19,556 nucleotides of DNA from Actinobacteria bacterium UBA3028 (GTDB taxonomy: Bacteria; Actinomycetota; Actinomycetes; Nanopelagicales; Nanopelagicaceae): NCBI GenBank assembly GCA_002367715.1, contig DFDL01000018.1, positions 11,367-30,922 on the forward strand, in the 5' to 3' direction. The position numbers were made by a program, and so were the translations under genes. Positions 6,762 through 13,406 of the stretch are shown one piece after another. Under the pieces are notes generated by a model. It made no database searches. It was not told the DNA's origin and worked only from the letters and a program-made list of their open reading frames with translations. Within the stretch, counting starts at the first letter, position 1. Each line of letters opens with the position of its first letter.

Positions 6762-7895
6762 TTAGTTTACGCAAGGGATTTTGCTGCCATCAACAGCTTC
6801 CCCGCTTGCTAAATTGGCATAATTTATTTTTGTTGGAGATGGTGATGGAGATAACTTGCCCTTCTTTTTCTTTGCCGCTGGTTTAAATAGTTCTTGAACT
6901 AATCTCTGGATTTTCGCCTGATCCACCAGATTTACACTCTGTCCATCTCGCATGACATACCCTTCGATTGGGAGAGTATGAAAGGTAATATTTCCCCTGG
7001 TTAGGGCGGTTGCTTGCGGCAAGAAACCAAGTACATCCCAACCAGAGTCGATGACAACATTTTTCTTTGCGACGTTCAATAAAGCTGAAACCTTACCGAT
7101 GTCGCCAAAGATTCCTTGTTCCCTAAATTTTGTAATTACGCCAGTCAAAAAAGCTTGCTGACGGTGGGTTCTATCTAAATCACCATTTGGTAGGCCGTGA
7201 CGCTGCCGCACAAATTTCAGAGCGTCGACTCCAGAAATTGTCTGTAATCCGGCGGGAAATACTGCGCCCGAATACTGCCGATCATTTACTGCATTTTTTA
7301 AACAGACCTGGATTCCACCAAGAGCTGTTGCAAGGTCATAAAACCCAATCATATTAATCTCAGCAAAGTGATCTATTGGAACATTTAAAAATTTTGAAAT
7401 TGTGGTAATTGCAACAGCCCGCCCGGCATCTCGTGCCAAATGTTCGCGGCGAGGTTGCTCAACACCCTCCTTGTAAAGGCGAGAGTCTTCAGCATATTTG
7501 GCGTAGCTATATGCCTCTTTTATCTTCTTCATTCCGTAACCTGGAACATCGACGTAATCATCACGGGGAATCGAAATCGCTACCGCATTCTTTCCATCGG
7601 CAGGCAGGTGGATCAAGATCATCGTATTTGTGTTGTATCCGCCAATAGATGCCGGTCCAATGTGCAAGAGTTTAGTTATCTCTTTTGGTAGGGCATTTCC
7701 GTCGCTATCTCGCCGGCTATCTAACCCCAGCAATAAAATATTCGTATCGCCATTCTTTGACTGCTCGGCCCCATTTAACACCTTTGATCTTGGAATAGCC
7801 TTTGATGCAGCGCTGCTAAAGAAATGCAATCCACCTGAAGTCATAATTACAACGAGGGAGAGGCTAAGTGCAATTATCTTTCCCCATTTTCGCAT
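6762..7895 (-). CDS. LytR-CpsA-Psr (LCP) family cell-wall glycopolymer ligase
   Basis: LCP enzymes move glycopolymers from a lipid carrier onto peptidoglycan outside the membrane. With the chosen ATG (7895) the protein is 377 residues: a short basic start, one membrane segment (5-25), then the LCP domain with GLDSRRD (57-63), NTNTMILIHL (88-97), SIPRDDYVDVPGYGMKKIKEAY (108-129) and KFVRQRHGLPNGDLDRTHRQQ (227-247), which carry the conserved Asp and Arg residues for pyrophosphate and Mg. The tail has a KKKKGK plus PSPSPT stretch. The start at 7895 places the membrane segment first and has AGGA about ten bases upstream; an ATG at 7940 and a TTG at 7958 would extend into the divergent MFS start. 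NTNT replaces the DT of other LCPs, as in a known actinobacterial subclass. Confidence 0.92.
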   Translation of the reverse strand: MRKWGKIIALSLSLVVIMTSGGLHFFSSAASKAIPRSKVLNGAEQSKNGDTNILLLGLDSRRDSDGNALPKEITKLLHIGPASIGGYNTNTMILIHLPADGKNAVAISIPRDDYVDVPGYGMKKIKEAYSYAKYAEDSRLYKEGVEQPRREHLARDAGRAVAITTISKFLNVPIDHFAEINMIGFYDLATALGGIQVCLKNAVNDRQYSGAVFPAGLQTISGVDALKFVRQRHGLPNGDLDRTHRQQAFLTGVITKFREQGIFGDIGKVSALLNVAKKNVVIDSGWDVLGFLPQATALTRGNITFHTLPIEGYVMRDGQSVNLVDQAKIQRLVQELFKPAAKKKKGKLSPSPSPTKINYANLASGEAVDGSKIPCVN

Positions 7896-7934
7896 AAGTT
7901 GAATCCTACCGAATAAACCTTTGAACTTGCCAAG

Positions 7935-7947
7935 TACCATTGCGTCG
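7935..7947 (+). promoter_or_regulatory. Putative leaderless -10 box for the MFS gene
   Basis: TACCAT at 7935-7940 is followed by six bases and the GTG start at 7947. This TANNNT-6-start geometry is that of leaderless actinobacterial promoters. No Shine-Dalgarno precedes the GTG and no clear -35 was found. Confidence 0.45.
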
Positions 7948-9173
7948 TGAGTTTGCAAGAATTATTTGGCTATCGCTATATAAAGCGCTTTTATTTTGCG
8001 CGTTTTATAAGCAACTTCGGCAATGGCATGTCCCCAATAGCCTTGGCATTTGGAATTCTTCACCTTCCAAATGGTGATGCAAACCTACTTGGTCTAGTCC
8101 TTGGCTCAACCACAGTCGCGATGCTAATAATGGCCCCCTTTGGTGGAGTACTTGCAGACAAATTCGGACGAATCCGAGCAGTTGCTTTTGCTGACTTAGT
8201 TGGCGCCGCAGGGTTATTTGTACAGGTTGCCTATTTTGCCACTGGCAATGTGCCGATACTTGTACTGCTCTTAGTGAATATAAATTTTGGTTTAATGTGG
8301 GGAATTTTCTGGCCAGCAATGTCAGGTGTACTTCCTGCCCTAGTCCCAGACGCAGATCTTCAGAAGACAAACTCGGTAAACAACTTCTTCTCCAACGGCG
8401 CAATTATTCTTGGCGCTGCTACCGGTGGAGTAATTGTTGCGGGCTTTGGAAGCACCTGGGCACTCGCAATCGATGCCTCAACATTTGTAATTGGTGGCTT
8501 AGTTCTATTTAGCTTCCGACATGTCTCTTTAAGAGGCGAAAAGACCGAGAACTCTATGTTTGATGATCTAATTCATGGTTGGAAAATATTTATCTCATTT
8601 CGTTGGATTGTCATCGGGGTATTTGGATTCTCTTTTATTATTCTTGCTTGGGCAGCCGGAGAAAATATCTTGGGACCACTGATAGCTTTAGAAGAATTCA
8701 ATGGCGCAAAATCTTGGTCACTGGTCCTAACTTTTGAGGGGATAGGTTTGATTATTGGCTCAATTATTGGGGTCAAGATAAAACTTAAGTACCCACTTCG
8801 ATTTCTATTAATAATAAGTTTCTCGATCTCGCTCTACATGTGGTCAATGGCCCGCCCACAATCAATTTGGTTTATTGCATTCTGCGCCTTGCTCTGGGGT
8901 CTCACTCTTGATCTTTGGATAACGATCTGGTCAACCGCCATGGCACGCGAGGTCCCGCGTGAAGCACTTTCACGTGTTTCAGCCTTTGATGCAATGGGAA
9001 CCATGCTGCTTCGACCTGTTGGACTAGCAATCGCTGGCCCACTCTCTCTGGCCTTTGGCCTATCAAATACCCTCTATGCGCTATCAATTTTCAGCGCGAT
9101 CTGCATTTTCGGGATGCTGGCAACTCCAGCTATGCGTAATATGCAGATTTCAGAGCCAAAAGTTGAGGGCTGA
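7947..9173 (+). CDS. MFS transporter (probable exporter)
   Basis: A 408-residue polytopic protein of the major facilitator superfamily, of the MFS_3/EntS-like type often found as exporters in actinobacteria. The opening FGYRYIKRFYFARFISNFGNGMSPIAL (7-33) resembles this group's N-terminus (RxFxRLFxARxISxxGDGMxPIAL). Motif A is GGVLADKFGRIRAV (66-79), between membrane segments 2 and 3. Hydrophobic segments continue through the protein with a central loop near 195-210 (GEKTENSMFDDLIHGW), consistent with two six-helix halves. The substrate is unknown. It begins 52 bases from the divergent LCP start and ends in a hairpin that includes its stop codon. The start codon is GTG with a putative leaderless promoter. 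Confidence 0.9.
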   Translation: MSLQELFGYRYIKRFYFARFISNFGNGMSPIALAFGILHLPNGDANLLGLVLGSTTVAMLIMAPFGGVLADKFGRIRAVAFADLVGAAGLFVQVAYFATGNVPILVLLLVNINFGLMWGIFWPAMSGVLPALVPDADLQKTNSVNNFFSNGAIILGAATGGVIVAGFGSTWALAIDASTFVIGGLVLFSFRHVSLRGEKTENSMFDDLIHGWKIFISFRWIVIGVFGFSFIILAWAAGENILGPLIALEEFNGAKSWSLVLTFEGIGLIIGSIIGVKIKLKYPLRFLLIISFSISLYMWSMARPQSIWFIAFCALLWGLTLDLWITIWSTAMAREVPREALSRVSAFDAMGTMLLRPVGLAIAGPLSLAFGLSNTLYALSIFSAICIFGMLATPAMRNMQISEPKVEG

Positions 9174-9199
9174 GCTCTCAGTAAAAGTTAGGGTTTTTC
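9164..9199 (+). terminator. Possible terminator at the MFS stop codon
   Basis: TGAGGGC (9164-9170) pairs with GCTCTCA (9174-9180) with one G-U pair; the three-base loop is the TGA stop codon itself. A T-rich stretch (GGTTTTTCT) comes only ten bases later, so a rho-independent terminator is possible but not ideal. Confidence 0.35.
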
Positions 9200-9236
9200 T
9201 CTAATCTCTTAAAGAAAGAAGTTGTTTACTTTGGAA

Positions 9237-10382
9237 ATGAAAAACTATATGAGCCGTACAACCTCGAAGGTAATAGCAGGTTTTGTAATAGGAATTACGA
9301 CCGCAGGTGGAATTGCTACAGCAGCTGGAGTATTTAGCACAACAGTTGTAAATGCATGTGTAGCCAAGAAGACAAAGATTATTTATGCCGCCACCGATAA
9401 TTCTTGCCCTAAAAACCGCACACCAGTGACACTTGGGAATGCCGGATCAGTGGCGGGAAGTATAAGCTCTATTGTCAAGAAAGTTTTTCCGACTGTTGTA
9501 ACTATAAATGTTTCAACTCCTAATGGCGGTGGGACTGGGTCAGGGTCAATTTTCAAATCATCAAACTCAACTAGTTATGTTGTCACAAATAATCATGTAA
9601 TTGAGTCAGCAGCTAATAATACCGGGAATATTAAGGTTGAATTAGATGACGGTAACTCCTATGTGGCAACTGTTGTAGGCCGAGACCCAAATTATGATTT
9701 GGCAGTATTGCAAATTAATAAAGGTAATCTACCGACGATAGATATTGGTGATTCAACGTCAATTAAGATTGGAGACCAAGTCATTGCATTTGGTTCACCA
9801 CTCGGCTTAGACCACACCGTAACCAGTGGAATTATCTCTTCTCTTAACCGTCCAGTAGTTACTGGCGATGGCGTAACTTCTACGGAATCTTATGTAGATG
9901 CAATCCAAACAGATGCCTCAATTAATCCAGGAAATTCAGGTGGCCCACTTACTGACTCACTTGGTCGCATGGTGGGCATTAACTCAGCCACAGCAACACT
10001 TGGCTCGCTTACCGGCCAGATCGGATCAATAGGTTTAGGTTTTGCGATTCCAATCAATCAAGCTCTGCGAATCATGAATGAGATTATTGAGACTGGAAAG
10101 GCAACCAGACCAATACTCGGTGTCTACTTTGACAATAATTTCACTTCAGGAAATGGCGCCAAGATTTCTAGCTTGGTACCGGGCGAAGCTGCCGAAAGGG
10201 CGGGAATTCCTGCTGGCGCAGTTATCACCTCAATTGACGGTATAAGAATTGCAGATTATCTCTCAGCAATTGTCCGAATCCGCTCTTATGCACCTGGAGC
10301 AGAGGTAACAATTACTATGACGATGCCTTCGGGCGCGAGCAGGGACTTCACACTTAACTTAGGCTCAGCGCCATCTAATTAG
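9237..10382 (+). CDS. HtrA/DegP-like trypsin-type serine protease with PDZ domain
   Basis: A membrane-anchored or secreted envelope quality-control protease, 381 residues from the ATG at 9237. Residues 10-40 form a signal or anchor segment. Residues 41-66 hold a two-Cys module (Cys41, Cys57) before the S1C protease domain. The triad is His120 (VTNNHVIES), Asp154 (RDPNYDLAVLQI) and Ser234 (INPGNSGGPL). GFAIP (268-272) ends the protease core, and 290-378 is one PDZ domain (RPILGVYF, AERAGIPAGAVITSIDG). Single-PDZ length fits the actinobacterial HtrA-like group. Start choice: TTG at 9222 has an AGAAAG-like Shine-Dalgarno and ATG at 9249 is another option; all keep the signal segment. The stop codon lies within an AT-rich inverted repeat. 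Confidence 0.93.
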   Translation: MKNYMSRTTSKVIAGFVIGITTAGGIATAAGVFSTTVVNACVAKKTKIIYAATDNSCPKNRTPVTLGNAGSVAGSISSIVKKVFPTVVTINVSTPNGGGTGSGSIFKSSNSTSYVVTNNHVIESAANNTGNIKVELDDGNSYVATVVGRDPNYDLAVLQINKGNLPTIDIGDSTSIKIGDQVIAFGSPLGLDHTVTSGIISSLNRPVVTGDGVTSTESYVDAIQTDASINPGNSGGPLTDSLGRMVGINSATATLGSLTGQIGSIGLGFAIPINQALRIMNEIIETGKATRPILGVYFDNNFTSGNGAKISSLVPGEAAERAGIPAGAVITSIDGIRIADYLSAIVRIRSYAPGAEVTITMTMPSGASRDFTLNLGSAPSN

Positions 10383-10398
10383 GTTAGAAACTAATTAG
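10375..10398 (+). terminator. AT-rich inverted repeat at the HtrA stop codon
   Basis: CTAATTAG occurs at 10375-10382, including the stop codon TAG, and again at 10391-10398, separated by eight bases. Because the unit is self-complementary, it can form one 8-bp hairpin. The stem is weak and only TTT follows, so the terminator role is uncertain. Confidence 0.3.
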
Positions 10399-10439
10399 TT
10401 TAGAGTCGACCTAAGCTAAATCTCTTGATTTCAAAAAGG

Positions 10440-10458
10440 CTTATGGATTAGCCATAAG
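10440..10458 (+). promoter_or_regulatory. Perfect 7-bp palindrome, operator candidate for the TIGR04076 gene
   Basis: CTTATGG-ATTAG-CCATAAG is an exact inverted repeat. It covers the -35 position (TTATGG, 10441-10446) and much of the 17-base spacer before TATTAT (10464-10469), so a dimeric protein bound here would block the promoter. A hairpin in read-through RNA from the HtrA gene is an alternative use. Confidence 0.5.
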
Positions 10459-10475
10459 TGTTCTATTATTTTGCA
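10441..10475 (+). promoter_or_regulatory. Putative leaderless promoter of the TIGR04076 gene
   Basis: TATTAT at 10464-10469 is a near-consensus -10 box, followed by six bases (TTTGCA) and the ATG at 10476. A weak -35 (TTATGG) lies 17 bases upstream. There is no Shine-Dalgarno, so a leaderless transcript starting at or near the ATG fits best. Confidence 0.5.
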
Positions 10476-10781
10476 ATGGAGATTTTTGACTTGCGCGTTA
10501 CAGTAGAGGAAATTGGTGGGCGTTCAGTTTGTGGCCTAAATCCAGGAGACTATTTTGAAGTCACAAATAGTGCCGAACTCCATATTCCAGATGGTAAGCA
10601 TTTCTGTATGTATGCAATAGCTTCAATACTTCCGCTTCTGCCTGCTAAGCAACGTAAAATGGCTGAAGATGATTGGCTTGAACAAGATTCGTTGGTTGCT
10701 TGCCCAGATCCCGAAGAAAAATTAATCATGAGAATCGAACGTATAAGAACCGTCAAACTTAACGCAGAAGATCTAACTTAA
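10476..10781 (+). CDS. TIGR04076 family protein
   Basis: A small, probably cytoplasmic protein of 101 residues. The pattern matches the TIGR04076 family: a beta strand (MEIFDLRVTVEEI), Cys19, a GDYFEV strand, the IPDGKHFCMYA block with Cys44, then ACPDPEEKLIMRIERI with Cys76. The biochemical role of this family is not established; the three conserved Cys suggest metal or redox chemistry, which is inference. The start at ATG 10476 is preferred over an in-frame GTG at 10458, because the latter lies inside the palindrome and adds six residues unlike the family. It is monocistronic: HtrA precedes it, and the aldo/keto reductase operon converges on it with stops sharing TTAA. Confidence 0.82.
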   Translation: MEIFDLRVTVEEIGGRSVCGLNPGDYFEVTNSAELHIPDGKHFCMYAIASILPLLPAKQRKMAEDDWLEQDSLVACPDPEEKLIMRIERIRTVKLNAEDLT

Positions 10782-11818
10782 TTATTATTGGTGTGCATGA
10801 TATTTCGGTGCTCATCATTATATCTTTCAAGATAATAAATTGGTCCAGACGGGCCCTTTGCTCGAGCAAGAATCTCTGCAATTGATCTAACTTGTGAATC
10901 TGTAAATTTTATTTCAGGAATACGTAAATTTGATTCTAGATGTGAAAGATTACGCGCTCCAACAATAACTGCTTTAACACCAGGGCGATTTAGAATATAA
11001 GCCGAAGCCACGGTTCCGATATCAGTACTGTGCTCACCTGCAATCATCGATAAGACTTTAAGTAATTCTTGAAAAAGTTCCCAGCCACCGAACTCCTTAA
11101 TGATTAATTGATATTTTATATTTGAGCGCGTGGCAAAATTAGTTGGTTCATCCTTCCCAAGGAAGCGTTCAGAGAAAAAGCCGCCAGCCACTGTTCCATA
11201 GCAAAAAATTCCAATGCCATTATCTAAGCAATATTGAGCCATCCCTGATTCGGCCCGTGCATCAAGTAACGAATATTGGATCTGGATACTTGCTGGTTTA
11301 AGCCCAGCATCTACCATCTCGCTCAATCTTTCAACATCAAAATTTGTTACGCCGACATGTCGAATTTTCCCTTCAGCTTTGAGCCTAAAGAGCTCTTCCA
11401 TCGCAACTAAATAATTCTTGGCCGCGTATCTCCACCAATGGAATTGAACTAGATCAACCTGATCTACACCAAGACGCTTTAGCGAGCGATTTACAACTCT
11501 TTCGACATCTGTCCTATCGAATTTATCTAACTCGTTCTCGTTTGGTACATACTTAGTTTGTAGCTGAACCAAATCTCGAGCGTTATCACCATGGGTTTCT
11601 TGCAACTTCAAGATAGCTTTACCAATTAGCTCCTCTACGCCAGTGTAAATATCACCAAAATCTAAAGTTGTAATTCCTGCTTCAATAAATTTGGTGGTAT
11701 CTAAAATTGCCCCAGCATCTTCAATTGTTTGGTCCAGAGAGTGACCAGAGCTTAATTGCCATCCCCCCTTAATTACCGGAGAAATTTCGTAGCCTGGAAC
11801 AAGTTGAATCATCTTCAC
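10778..11818 (-). CDS. Aldo/keto reductase (stand-alone partner)
   Basis: A 346-residue NAD(P)H-dependent oxidoreductase with the aldo/keto reductase TIM barrel. The catalytic tetrad is complete: Asp53 and Tyr58 (LDFGDIYTGVEE), Lys89 (LQLQTKY region) and His127 (LVQFHWWRY). Cofactor-side elements near the C-terminus include VKAVIVGARNLSHLESNL. It is a paralog of the upstream AKR-Rid fusion: both share a GTLCGGF/GTVAGGF block followed by a K(D/S)EP motif, and a GGWE.FQ segment not typical of common AKRs. The GTG start lies in the fusion's TGA stop (GTGA overlap, 11815-11818), so translation is coupled; an ATG two codons further is an alternative. The substrate is unknown. The pair probably works together, perhaps as two steps or a heteromer. 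Confidence 0.9.
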   Translation of the reverse strand: MKMIQLVPGYEISPVIKGGWQLSSGHSLDQTIEDAGAILDTTKFIEAGITTLDFGDIYTGVEELIGKAILKLQETHGDNARDLVQLQTKYVPNENELDKFDRTDVERVVNRSLKRLGVDQVDLVQFHWWRYAAKNYLVAMEELFRLKAEGKIRHVGVTNFDVERLSEMVDAGLKPASIQIQYSLLDARAESGMAQYCLDNGIGIFCYGTVAGGFFSERFLGKDEPTNFATRSNIKYQLIIKEFGGWELFQELLKVLSMIAGEHSTDIGTVASAYILNRPGVKAVIVGARNLSHLESNLRIPEIKFTDSQVRSIAEILARAKGPSGPIYYLERYNDEHRNIMHTNNN

Positions 11819-13275
11819 GATTGAATCACTGCTTCAGCTTCAATTTCAACTAAATACTCATCACCAATCAATTGAGCGATAAACATAGTGTTTGCAGGGC
11901 GGATGTCTGAGAAGCGTTCGCCGTGAGCTATTGAGATCAATTCCCAGTCCGCTAAATTGTTCACATAAATTCTAGTTCGAACAACATCTGAAAGTTTTGC
12001 CCCGAGAGATTCGAGCGATGCTTCGATTTTATCGATTATAAAATGGGCTTGAGCCGCAGGATCATTTTTCCCAATAGCTAGTGCACCATGGGTGGCGGTG
12101 GTTCCGGAAACTAAAACTCGATCACCTATACGCATTGCCCGCGAGTAGCCTGCGAGTGCCTCCCATGATGTACCAGAATCAATCCGCTCATTAGTGGCAC
12201 TCTTTATGACTTTATATACTGGCGGAAACTCCTCAAGGTGATGACTTAGATCTCCGGATGCAGTTAGATATGGAGGCTTGCGGTACTCGTCACCACAATC
12301 ACCCGGGATTGGTTCTAATAAATTTAAGGCCACCGCAATTTCATGGCGTTGTGCGTTATTTAAATCAAAGGTAAAAAGCGAGAGAGTATCTTCGATGTGA
12401 GCATTTTCTCCCAGTCGAGCTCCAATAATCACGGCACCCACTGCCTTTTGTGCAAGTTGATACTTGCTAGCTATTGTAGAAATGGAGCGATTTGTCTCCT
12501 GGCCAACCTTATTTAAGGTCTCCAAAATATTTTGAAATTTCTCCCAGCCGCCAGCTGTATCAATAAATCTCTTATATTTCATAAGCGACCAATTCGCTAA
12601 TGAATCAAGATTAGGCTCACTCTTACCCAGCCATTTTCTGGAGATGAAGCCGCCACACAAAGTTCCATAAGCTAAAATCGCAATTCCATGCTGATCGCAG
12701 TAATCAGCCATCTGGCCACCACCTCTATGATCTATCAGCGAATACGAAATTTGATTTGAGACTAGATCCACCCCACTTGATTTTGCGATTCTGAGGTGGG
12801 CAGTATCAAAATTAGTAGCGCCGAGAGCTCCGATAAGTCCTTCATCTTTTAACTCTTGCAAATAAATTAAAGTATCTAACCAATATGGATTAGAGAATTT
12901 CCAAGCATGGTATTGGAGTAAATCGATTTTTTTACTCTGCAAACGATCTAGTCGATTTTGTACGGCTTCGCGTACCTGGTCACGTGTGACAGGTCCAGGT
13001 TTTGGGACCCACTTTGTTAATAATTTTGCGTTGGTACCCTCAGGATGGTTATTTTTAAAAGTTCCGGCAATAATTTCAGCAGATCCATAGTGATCAGCCA
13101 TATCAAATGTGAATAATCCAGATTGAGCATAAGGCACCATGAATTTTGATGCGCTGATTGGATCTAATGTATTTCCATCCTTCTCCATGTCAGCAATCTG
13201 CCAGAGTCCAGTAATTGCTCGAGAGATTTCTAAACCCTTTGCTATTTTATACTTTTCAACTTTTTGAATTGGCAT
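11815..13275 (-). CDS. Aldo/keto reductase fused to a Rid-family (YjgF/RidA-like) domain
   Basis: A 486-residue fusion. Residues 1-315 are an aldo/keto reductase barrel with the full tetrad Asp58, Tyr63 (FDMADHYGSAE), Lys88 (LLTKWVPK) and His123 (LLQYHAWKF). A linker of about 50 residues leads to a Rid domain (375-486): YSRAMRIGDRVLVSGTTATHGA, then VVRTRIYVNNLADWE, RPANTMFIAQL and EIEAEAV. The Arg that deaminating RidA proteins carry in PARS is Asn here (PANT), so classical imine deaminase chemistry is doubtful; this fits the Rid subfamilies that lack it. The ATG at 13275 is chosen because the TTG at 13299 lacks a ribosome site, whereas GCAGG stands upstream of the ATG. A promoter with palindrome lies at 13371-13399. 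It overlaps the next AKR by four bases. Confidence 0.9.
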   Translation of the reverse strand: MPIQKVEKYKIAKGLEISRAITGLWQIADMEKDGNTLDPISASKFMVPYAQSGLFTFDMADHYGSAEIIAGTFKNNHPEGTNAKLLTKWVPKPGPVTRDQVREAVQNRLDRLQSKKIDLLQYHAWKFSNPYWLDTLIYLQELKDEGLIGALGATNFDTAHLRIAKSSGVDLVSNQISYSLIDHRGGGQMADYCDQHGIAILAYGTLCGGFISRKWLGKSEPNLDSLANWSLMKYKRFIDTAGGWEKFQNILETLNKVGQETNRSISTIASKYQLAQKAVGAVIIGARLGENAHIEDTLSLFTFDLNNAQRHEIAVALNLLEPIPGDCGDEYRKPPYLTASGDLSHHLEEFPPVYKVIKSATNERIDSGTSWEALAGYSRAMRIGDRVLVSGTTATHGALAIGKNDPAAQAHFIIDKIEASLESLGAKLSDVVRTRIYVNNLADWELISIAHGERFSDIRPANTMFIAQLIGDEYLVEIEAEAVIQS

Positions 13276-13370
13276 CGGGTACCTGCTCTTCTCTCTCAAG
13301 AATTACTGTGAATTTGCAAACCCTTTAACAACTTCTAGGAACTGCCTCAGGAGCACATTAAAGCAAGTGG

Positions 13371-13399
13371 ATATTAGCATGTGGCTAATTCGAAGTGAA
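13371..13399 (-). promoter_or_regulatory. Putative promoter of the AKR-Rid / AKR operon
   Basis: Read on the minus strand: -35 TTCACT (13394-13399), a 17-base spacer, and -10 TAATAT (13371-13376), four of six consensus matches in each box. It starts eight bases after the bicupin stop and would give a leader of about 90 bases before the fusion ATG at 13275, in which no further gene is seen. Confidence 0.5.
13373..13389 (-). promoter_or_regulatory. Palindrome over the -10 box, operator candidate
   Basis: ATTAGC-CACAT-GCTAAT (minus-strand reading) is an exact 6-bp inverted repeat with a five-base centre; its distal arm includes most of the -10 box. Such a placement suits a dimeric repressor. 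Confidence 0.45.
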
Positions 13400-13406
13400 T
13401 AAAAAT

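Noticed and set aside
8005..8403. 132-codon minus-strand open frame opposite the MFS gene
   Set aside because: It is antisense to a conserved membrane protein, and its translation is rich in Arg, Gln and Leu with no domain pattern; a shadow frame.
10778..13275. AKR pair as a known fucose or rhamnose dehydrogenase pathway
   Set aside because: No lactonase, dehydratase or aldolase genes accompany them, and the AKR subfamily blocks do not point to a sugar dehydrogenase.
13276..13299. Longer AKR-Rid protein from TTG 13299
   Set aside because: No ribosome site precedes it, the eight extra residues are not AKR-like, and the ATG at 13275 fits the family start better.
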